Shown here piece after piece: positions 34,881 through 42,700 of a stretch of DNA of 64,000 bases (positions within the stretch are counted from its first letter, which is position 1; every line of letters begins with the position of its first letter). The notes beneath the pieces are model-generated. The model was not told where the DNA came from, ran no database searches, and worked only from the letters and a program-made list of their open reading frames with translations. The DNA is from Kutzneria sp044547355 (GTDB lineage Bacteria > Actinomycetota > Actinomycetes > Mycobacteriales > Pseudonocardiaceae), in the NCBI RefSeq assembly GCF_044547355.1, contig NZ_JBIUAG010000005.1, positions 372,001-436,000 on the forward strand, read 5' to 3'. The position numbers were made by a program, and so were the translations under genes.

Positions 34881-35741
34881 GTGGAGCCCGCCGTGAGCCA
34901 GACCGTCACCCTGACCCTGAGCTGCCCCAACCGCACCGGCATCGTGCGGGCCGTGAGCGGCTACCTGTTCGAACGCGGCTGCGACATCGGCGAACACCAG
35001 CAGTTCGACGACTCCGTGCGGCACCGCCTCTTCATGCGCACCCAGGTCACCGCGCCCGACCACACCGACCTCGCAGAGCTGTCCCGCGGCTTCGAACCCG
35101 TGGCCGCCGAGTTCCAGATGACCTACGACTTCAACCCCGCCACCAGGCCCAGGATCCTGGTCATGGTGTCCAAACTTGGCCACTGCCTCAACGACCTGAT
35201 CTTCCGCTGGCGGGCCGGCAGCCTCGGGGCCGACATCGTCGCCGTCGTCTCCAACCACGAGGACCTCCGCCCCATGGCCGAGGCCGCCGGGCTGCCCTAC
35301 GTGCACCTGCCGGTCACCCCCGACACCAAGGCCGCCGCCGAGGCCCAGCTGCTCCGCCTCGTCGACGACTACCGGGCCGAGCTCGTCGTGCTGGCCCGCT
35401 ACATGCAGATCCTCTCCGACGCCACCAGCAAGGCCCTGCACGGCCGGGCCATCAACATCCACCACTCCTTCCTGCCCGGCTTCAAGGGCGCCAAGCCCTA
35501 CCACCAGGCCTACGACCGCGGCGTGAAACTGGTCGGGGCCACCGCGCACTACGTCACCTCCGACCTCGACGAGGGGCCGATCATCGAGCAGGAGGTCATC
35601 CGCATCGACCACACCTACAACGCCGCCGCCCTCCAGACCGTCGGCCGCGACGCCGAGGCGCTGGCCCTCTCCCGCGCCGTCCGCTGGCACTGCGAACGCC
35701 GCGTCCTCCTCAACGGCAACAGCACCGTCGTCTTCCCCTGA
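34881..35741 (+). CDS. purU: Formyltetrahydrofolate deformylase
   Basis: A protein of 286 residues, the usual PurU length. The N-terminal ACT domain (TLTLSCPNRTGIVRAVSGYL) is followed by the formyltransferase fold with the catalytic Asn-His segment INIHHSFLPGFKGAKPY and the Asp in YVTSDLDEGPIIEQ. It hydrolyses 10-formyl-tetrahydrofolate to formate and tetrahydrofolate, recycling folate when one-carbon units accumulate. The start may be GTG 34881 or GTG 34893. Its promoter carries the TGATATATCA operator, linking it to the lost sarcosine-oxidase genes. Confidence 0.96.
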   Translation: MEPAVSQTVTLTLSCPNRTGIVRAVSGYLFERGCDIGEHQQFDDSVRHRLFMRTQVTAPDHTDLAELSRGFEPVAAEFQMTYDFNPATRPRILVMVSKLGHCLNDLIFRWRAGSLGADIVAVVSNHEDLRPMAEAAGLPYVHLPVTPDTKAAAEAQLLRLVDDYRAELVVLARYMQILSDATSKALHGRAINIHHSFLPGFKGAKPYHQAYDRGVKLVGATAHYVTSDLDEGPIIEQEVIRIDHTYNAAALQTVGRDAEALALSRAVRWHCERRVLLNGNSTVVFP

Positions 35742-35756
35742 CCGGGCCCATGCCCC

Positions 35757-35920
35757 CCCAAGATCAAGGGACCGATCCTCTCGCCCAACGCCAGGAAGGG
35801 CCCCTTCACTACGTCACGTCATGAAGGGGCCCTTCCTGGCGTCCAACGCCCGAAAGAGTCCCTTCACCACGTGCCAAACGCCAGGAAAGGCCCCGTTCAC
35901 TGCCAGTATCGGGCCTTTTC
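35757..35920. repeat. Dispersed intergenic repeat, copy R2 (multi-unit)
   Basis: It starts like R1 (CCAAGATCAAGGGACC) and then has about four degenerate units around CCAGGAAGGGCCCCTTCA, in both orientations. It fills the 184-base gap between the convergent ends of purU and the MFS gene, where it could also act as a structured terminator. Confidence 0.85.
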
Positions 35921-35925
35921 TGGCA

Positions 35926-37152
35926 TCAGGTCGGGCGGACGGGGCGGCGTCGTAGGAGTAGGAGCACCGTCAGCGAGACGACGATTGCGGTGCCGTGTAG
36001 GAGAAGGGCGGCCTGGAAGGGCGAGAGCCACTGGAGGATCACGGAGCAGACGAGCATGCCGCCGCCGAGGCCGAGGGTTTCGGCGGCGACGGCGACGCCG
36101 AAGACCTCCTCGCGGCCGGCGTCGGGGGCCTCCTGGAGGCGGGACAGGTAGGTGAACTCGGTGAAGCCGTCGGCGATGCCGGCGACCAAAGCGAACAGAA
36201 GTGTTGGTATCAGGGGGAAGTGGGCGAAGACCAGGATGAAGGCGCTGGACATGACGATGCTGCCCACGGCGATCGGGGCGGTGCCGGAGAAGGGGCGTGC
36301 GGCGCGGCTGAGCCACCACTGGGCGACGATGCACCCGACGGCCCACACGGCCCAGAACTGGCCGGCGAACACGGCGGGGGCGGCGGGGTCGACCAGCGTC
36401 GAGTAGATGGGCATGCCGACCTGGTGCGAGGACGAGCCGAAGCCGTCGGCTCCCCGCAGCACGATGGCCGAGGCGGTGCCGGTGGCGACGGCGACGGCCC
36501 AGTTCGGCAGCAAACCCCGGCGGCGCGGGGCCGGTTCGGACACGACGGCCGGTGCGCGGCGGGGGAGCGGCAGGCGGGAATTGGCGGTGGCGGACACCAC
36601 GAACGTGATGGCGTCGATGGCGAAGGCGGCGGCGTAGCCGGCCAGTGACACGACGATGCCGGCCGAGGCGAAGCCGATGATCATGGCGGCGGACCGGCCG
36701 CCGATGAGTAAACCGTTGGCCCGCTTGCGGTGTTCCTCGGCGACGAGCAGCGGCACGCAGCTGCGGATGGCCACCTGGGAGAACGTGCCGCCGGCCCCGG
36801 CGACCACGGCGACGGCGTAGAGCACGGTCTGGTGGGCGGCGGCGGGGGTGAGGATGAGCACCCCGAGCACGGCGGCCTGGCTCAGGTCGGACGTGACCAT
36901 GACGGCGCGGTGCCCGAAGCGGGCGATCAGCCGTGCGGCGGCCGGCGAGGCGATCAGCCCGCACAGCAGCTTCGCGGTCAGGAACAGGCCGGTGAACAGG
37001 GCGCTGCCGGTGATCTGGTAGGCGGCCAGGTTGAGCGCCACCATGTTCAGGTAGGTGCCGTATGCGGACACCGCGTTGCCGGTGATCAGCAGGTAGGCGT
37101 ACGCCGGCAGGGACCGGACGCCCCGCGCCGTGCCTTGGTCGGAAGACACCAT
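35926..37152 (-). CDS. MFS transporter, probable product exporter of cluster B
   Basis: A 408-residue major-facilitator protein with about 12 hydrophobic segments, of the DHA3/enterobactin-exporter kind (RFGHRAVMVTSDLSQAAVLG after TM2). It starts at ATG 37152, eight bases after the P450 stop, with CGGAG between. It is the last gene of the overlapping five-gene operon. Export of, and self-protection from, the cluster B product is the likely role. Confidence 0.9.
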   Translation of the reverse strand: MVSSDQGTARGVRSLPAYAYLLITGNAVSAYGTYLNMVALNLAAYQITGSALFTGLFLTAKLLCGLIASPAAARLIARFGHRAVMVTSDLSQAAVLGVLILTPAAAHQTVLYAVAVVAGAGGTFSQVAIRSCVPLLVAEEHRKRANGLLIGGRSAAMIIGFASAGIVVSLAGYAAAFAIDAITFVVSATANSRLPLPRRAPAVVSEPAPRRRGLLPNWAVAVATGTASAIVLRGADGFGSSSHQVGMPIYSTLVDPAAPAVFAGQFWAVWAVGCIVAQWWLSRAARPFSGTAPIAVGSIVMSSAFILVFAHFPLIPTLLFALVAGIADGFTEFTYLSRLQEAPDAGREEVFGVAVAAETLGLGGGMLVCSVILQWLSPFQAALLLHGTAIVVSLTVLLLLRRRPVRPT

Positions 37153-37160
37153 CAACTCCG

Positions 37161-38336
37161 TCAGCTCAGTCGCACTGGCACGCTCGCGCACCCCCGCACG
37201 AAGGTGGAGCGAACCCGGTCGGCCCGGCCCGCCGGCTCGATCCGGGTGACCAGATCGCGCAGCGCGCCGAGCACGGCCCGCACCTCGATCCGCCCCAGTT
37301 CTGCCCCCAGACAGTAATGCGGCCCGCCGGCGAACACGACGTGGGGATTGGGATCCCGGGCCAGGTCGAGCCGATCCGGCTCGTTGAACACGCTCGGGTC
37401 CCGGTTCGCCGAGGTCAGCCACAGCGTCACGATGTCGCCGGCGAGCACCTGCCGACCGCAGACCACGGTGTCGTGCGCGGTGGTCCGTCCGATGTGCATG
37501 GCGGCGGTGGTCCACCGCAACATCTCCTCGGCCGCGGTGTCCAGGCCGACCTCCCCGGAGCGCAATGCCTGCCACTGCTCGGGATGCTCGGCCAGCGCCT
37601 GACCGATGCCGGCGATCGTCAGCCGGGTCGTCTCGTTCCCACCCAGCAGCAGGCTGTAGCAGTTGAGCGCCACGTCTTCGACGGAATGGGCCCGGGTCAG
37701 CAGGGTGACTGGATCCTCGCCGTCACCGCCCCGGCGTTCGGCCGCCAGGCCCAGGAAGTAGCGGACGATATCGCCACGCGCGGTGCGAATGTCCTCGTGG
37801 TCCAACGATCCCTGCCCGGCGGTCACCAGTGCGAGGCGAGCGATGTCAAGCAGGGCAGCATGATCCGCGCGGGGCACGGCCATGAGGTCGGCGATGGTCC
37901 GGACCGGCAGGGCGTCGGCGACCGCCGAGACGAAGTCGCAGGCGCCGGCCTCGCGCGCGGCATCGACCAGGCAACGGGCCTGGTGCTCGACTTTCGCCTG
38001 GAAACCGGCCAAAGCCCGGAGTGTGAACTGACGGTTGAGGAGCCGACGCATGGCGGCATGCCCCGCGCCGTCGGTCACGGGAAGCATTCGGCCGCCGGCC
38101 GGATCCTCGCCGGCCAGCAACACATCCAGCACGTTGCCGCGGTCGGACCGGAACCGGTCGGTGTCCCGGACCAGGGTGACGACGTCCCGATGCCGTGTCA
38201 CCGCCCAGAAACCGGGCCGCCCGTCACGCGGCGGCTGCCAGTGCACCGGGTCCTCCTTCCGTGACCACGCCCAGAACTCGGGCAGCCGTGGATCGTCGAA
38301 TGTGGACGGATCGGCCAGGTCGAGGATCACCGTCAC
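37161..38336 (-). CDS. Cytochrome P450
   Basis: A 391-residue bacterial P450. The heme-ligand loop is FAGGPHYCLGAELGR, the I-helix oxygen-activation motif is LLLGGNETTR, and the ExxR pair is in AEEMLR. The GTG start overlaps the stop of the free condensation enzyme by four bases. It is probably a late tailoring enzyme that hydroxylates or cross-links the peptide-polyketide. No ferredoxin gene is present in the operon, so electrons must come from elsewhere. Confidence 0.97.
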   Translation of the reverse strand: MTVILDLADPSTFDDPRLPEFWAWSRKEDPVHWQPPRDGRPGFWAVTRHRDVVTLVRDTDRFRSDRGNVLDVLLAGEDPAGGRMLPVTDGAGHAAMRRLLNRQFTLRALAGFQAKVEHQARCLVDAAREAGACDFVSAVADALPVRTIADLMAVPRADHAALLDIARLALVTAGQGSLDHEDIRTARGDIVRYFLGLAAERRGGDGEDPVTLLTRAHSVEDVALNCYSLLLGGNETTRLTIAGIGQALAEHPEQWQALRSGEVGLDTAAEEMLRWTTAAMHIGRTTAHDTVVCGRQVLAGDIVTLWLTSANRDPSVFNEPDRLDLARDPNPHVVFAGGPHYCLGAELGRIEVRAVLGALRDLVTRIEPAGRADRVRSTFVRGCASVPVRLS

Positions 38337-39736
38337 ACGTCACCGTCCAGCCGGGCGGCGCAGTCCCGGAGCAGCTCGGCGTATCGCTCCATGAGGCGCT
38401 GGATCGTGCTGCGGCCGACCAGCCCGGCCGCGGCCTCCATGCCGATGCGCACGCCGTCCGCGCCGGAGGTGATCTCCAGGGTCAGCGGGCAGCGCGAGCC
38501 GGCCATGACAAACTCGTCCCACGGCACGAAACCCGCGCCCATGTCGATGCCCAGCGAGAAGCCGGGCAGGTGGGTCAGCAGGACCTGCGGGAACACGTGC
38601 TGGCCGGCGTCCGAGCCCAGCCAGGACCGTTCGACGTCGTCGCACGACAGCAAAGGCCACCGCAGGGCCTGGAAAACCTCGTCGGCGCAGCGGCGGACCA
38701 GGCTCCGCCAGGTGTCGCCGGACCTGACCTCGACACGGATCGGCAGATGCCGGCGAAGCAGGCCGATGGTGTGTTGCTCGGTGTCGGACCGGGAATCGGC
38801 CGACATGCCGATGATGGACGTCGCCCGGCCGGTCAGTTCCCTCAACTGGATCGCGCACGCCGCCGCCATCACGGCGAACACCGGGACCCGCATCCGTTGC
38901 GCCACAGCACGAAGCGCCGGCCCGTCGTCGGCCGGGAGCGGCAGCCAGCTGCTGCTCACTCCGCCGTCGTCGGCCGACACCAACGGTTTCACCGGATCGC
39001 CGAGCGCCGCCGTCCGTGCGGCCAGGGCCTCTCGGCGGTGGGCCTGCGACCAGACCCGTTCCCGGTCGGCGAAGGACGAGAACGGCTCTGCCGGTGGCAG
39101 TCGGGCCGGGATGCCGTCCAGCGCTTCCCGATACAGGGCACCGAGTTCACGGCCGAACAGGTCCATCGTCACGCCGTCGGTGATGATGTGGTGCGCCGCC
39201 AACACCAGGATGTCGGTGCCACGAACCACGGCCAGCCGGGTCAACGGCGGTCGGGCGAAGTCGAGCTCGGCCGCGAAAGCCCGGCACTCGGCCTCCAGGT
39301 CGTCGCCCGGCAGCGTCCGGACCGGCGCTTCGGCCGACCGCAGCACAGTCAGCACCGCCTGCCCGTCGCGATCGGTGATCGCCGTGCGCAGCAGCTCGTG
39401 CCGGGCGATCATCTTGTCCATCGCCGTTTGCAGGGCACCGACGTGCAGGCGAGTGCCGACGTCGACGTAGAAGCAGTTGAGCCACACCTCCGGGTGCGCC
39501 AAATGCCTGAGGGCACGCCAGATCCGCTGCTGCTCCATGGCGGCCGGCAGCACCCGCACCACCTCTGGCCCTCGCTCGGCCAACAGCGCGGCGACGGCGT
39601 CGCGGTGCGAACGCAGCTCGTCCAGCACCTCGTCGGTCACCGTGCCGGCCGGCCCGTCGAACCGGATCAGGCCGTCCTCGTGCCACAGCCGCACGCCGGC
39701 CGACTCCAGCCGCCACACCAGGTCCCCAGCGGTCAC
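38333..39736 (-). CDS. Free-standing condensation enzyme with N-terminal TubC docking domain
   Basis: A protein of 467 residues. The first 50 form a TubC-type docking domain (LESAGVRLWHEDGLIRF, then a helical ELRSHRDAVAALL). The rest is one condensation domain with an intact HHIITDG near residue 182. No adenylation or carrier domain follows. GTGA overlaps exist at both ends. The docking domain should bind the C-terminus of the preceding synthetase, so this enzyme can take its PCP-bound chain and join it to a free amine or alcohol, or close a ring. It is the best candidate for chain release, as no thioesterase exists in the operon. Confidence 0.9.
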   Translation of the reverse strand: MTAGDLVWRLESAGVRLWHEDGLIRFDGPAGTVTDEVLDELRSHRDAVAALLAERGPEVVRVLPAAMEQQRIWRALRHLAHPEVWLNCFYVDVGTRLHVGALQTAMDKMIARHELLRTAITDRDGQAVLTVLRSAEAPVRTLPGDDLEAECRAFAAELDFARPPLTRLAVVRGTDILVLAAHHIITDGVTMDLFGRELGALYREALDGIPARLPPAEPFSSFADRERVWSQAHRREALAARTAALGDPVKPLVSADDGGVSSSWLPLPADDGPALRAVAQRMRVPVFAVMAAACAIQLRELTGRATSIIGMSADSRSDTEQHTIGLLRRHLPIRVEVRSGDTWRSLVRRCADEVFQALRWPLLSCDDVERSWLGSDAGQHVFPQVLLTHLPGFSLGIDMGAGFVPWDEFVMAGSRCPLTLEITSGADGVRIGMEAAAGLVGRSTIQRLMERYAELLRDCAARLDGDV

Positions 39737-42700
39737 AGGGCTCCCTGCCGGCGCGCCTCCGACTTCGCCGGGACCTGGCCGGCCGGCGCCGCCGCCAGCG
39801 CCCGGCACACGCCGGAAACCGTGGGATCCCGGAAGAACTCGGACAGCCGGATCGCCACCCCGAACTCGTGCTCGATCCGGTTGACCAGCTTGATCGCGTT
39901 CAGCGAGTGGCCGCCGAGCTCGAAGAACGTCGCGTCGTCGGGAATGTCTGTTGCGTCGAGGATGTCCCGCCAGGCCGCGCGGACCCGCTCTTCGGTGCTG
40001 TCGGCGGCCCGGACCCGCTTACCGGTGGAACCGTTGCGGGCCAACTGGTCCACGATCGTCCACCGCTCGGGCACCATCGCCGCCGGCAGCGACTCGGCCA
40101 GTTGCCGACGCCAGACCCGGATCGTCGCGGCCGGGTCCTCCGGCGTTCGTTCCGGTCGAACATGGGCGTGCAGAAGGGAAATCCGGTTCTGCCCGGTCTC
40201 ACCGAGCACGAGCGCGTCGGCGACGCCGGGCAGGGCCAGCACCGCGGCGGCCACCTCGGCCGGTTCCACGCGCACGCCCCGGATCTGGACCTGGTCGTCG
40301 GCGCGGCCGAGGTAGTGCAGCTGACCGTCGGCACCCCAGCGGACGAGATCGCCGGAGTCATAACCTTCGGCGAACCGGCCGCTGTGCTGGTAGCCGGCGA
40401 CCTGCGGGCCGTCGATGTGCAGACGCCCCACCGCACCCGGCGGCAGCGTCCGTCCGGCGCTGTCCCTGATTTCCAGGATCGCCTGCGGCAACGGGCGCCC
40501 CAACGCCGGCGGCCCGTCGCCGGTCGCGGCGATCGGACCGCACACCACGGCAACAGTGGTCTCCGCCGGGCCGTAGATGTTGATCGCCTCGAACGGCGCG
40601 GTCGTATCCGGGCGGCGGTTGACAGCTTCGCCGCCCATGTTCAGCCTGCGCAGCGCGGTGTCCGCCGGCCAGCGGTGGGCCAGCAGCTCCTCGCCGATCG
40701 GGGTCGGCACGCTCGCCACCGTGACCTGCTGGCGGACCAGCCAGGCCGCCAGGCCGGGCGCGTCCAGCCGCAGATCCTCCGGCACGATCAGCAGTTCCGC
40801 CCCGGCAGCCAGGGCCGACCAGGTCTCGGCCAGCGTGTAGTCGAAGCCGATGCCCGAGAACCAGGACACGCGATCCGTTGCCGTCACTGGGAATCGCTGC
40901 TGGTAGCCGGCCAGGAACGCCTCCAGGTTGCCGTACCGCAGGCGCACTCCCTTGGGCGTGCCGGTCGATCCCGAGGTGTAGAGGACGCACAGCAGGTCAT
41001 CGGTCGAAGGCCGGGCAGCGGGCGGGATCGAGGTGGCTTCGGGCAGTTGGCTGCCGTCCAGGATGACCTTGGGCCGGGCGTCGGCGATCATCGCCGCCAG
41101 GCGGGTTGCCGGTTGCGCGTCGTCGAGTGGGAGGAACGCCGCGCCGAGGCGGATCACGGCCAGCACGGCCGCGAGGTAGGAAACCCCACGGGGCAAGGCG
41201 ATCCCGACGATGTCGCCGCGGCCGACCCCCTGGGCGGCGAGGGCTGCGGCCTGCCGATCGGCCAGCGCCGCGAGCTCATCCGGCCCGTAGCGGGTGTCTC
41301 CGTCGATCACCGTGGCCTTCAGCCCCGCGGCCAGATCGGCCATGGTCGCCGCCGGCTGCGCCAGCGGCTCCCCGGCGCCGAAGCCGCGCAGAGTCCGGCG
41401 CTGGGACTCGGTCACGTCAGGAAGATCGGCCACCCGCCGCACGCCCGGATCGGTCATTCCTTGCAGCACAAGGAGAACCTGGTCGAGGTAGTGTCGGGCG
41501 GTCGCGGCGTCGAGCAGGCCGGTGTCGTACTTCAGCCGCAGGCCCAGTTCGGGACCGCGCCGGCTGATCATCAGACTCATCTCCACCGGCGAGGAGTCGG
41601 TGGTGCCGGAGACCAGATCCGCCTGTACTCCGGGCAGGTCCAGCGCCCGGACGACGTCGCCCTCGAAGTCCAGCGACACCGGGATCAGCCGCCGCAGGTC
41701 GGCATCGGTTCCGGCCAGCCGGGACAGCGGCGCCTGGGCGTGCTCGCCGGCCGTGAACACCAGATCCCGCCACGCCACCGCGGCATCGCCCAGGTCGGTG
41801 TCGTCGGTCAGCGCACACCGCAGCGGCAGCAGGGAAACGAAGAAGCCGAACACGTTGTCGGCCTCCGGCGGCCGCTGGCCGAACGTCGTCGCCAGCAGGA
41901 ACTCGTCCTGCCCGGCGAACCGCCGCAACACCACCTGCCAGGCAGTTGCCACCGCAAGGAACAGCGTGACCCGCCGGTCCGCGCTCCACGTCCGGAGGCG
42001 GTCTGTGGTCTCGCGATCCACTGTGCCGTAAACGGATCCGCCCGGGCCGATCGCGTCGCGGCCGCGCGGTCGGTCCGCCGGCAGCCGCAGCAACGGCGGG
42101 TGCTCGCCCAGATGCTCCCGCCACCAGGCCAGGTCCCTGTCCTCGATCTCCTTGTCCGGAGCCGGAACGTCCAGGCACGAGCCGGCTTCGGCGAAGACTG
42201 GGGCGTCACCATTGTGCAGGGCCCGATAGGCGGCGCTGAGGTCTCGCCACAGCAAACCCATCGAGTGCGCATCGCCGACGATGTGGTGCATGCCCGCCAC
42301 CAGGAGATGGCGTCGCGGCGCAAGGCGGAGCAATTCCCAGTGGGTCAAAGGCCCCTGAGCGAGGTCATAGTCCACTTCGGACGCCCGCCTGAGCGCATCG
42401 GTGATGGCCTTGTCGGGATCGTCGGCCGTTCGGTCGACCAGCGGCAGCGGCGTCGGGGCGTTGGCATCGGCCAAGACCACCTGGTGGACGTCGTCACCGA
42501 CCAGGCGGAACACCGTGCGCAGGCCCTCGTGCCGGGAACTGGCCAGCGCCAACGCCTTGCGCAGCACCTCGACGTCAAGCTCCCCGGTCAGCTCGACCGC
42601 CTGCAACTCGTTGTAGGTCCTCGGCGGCGTCAGTTCCGAGGCCAGCCACACCCGCCGCTGCCCCGCCGTCGCCACCCCACTTTTTGTGTCATGAAGGGCC

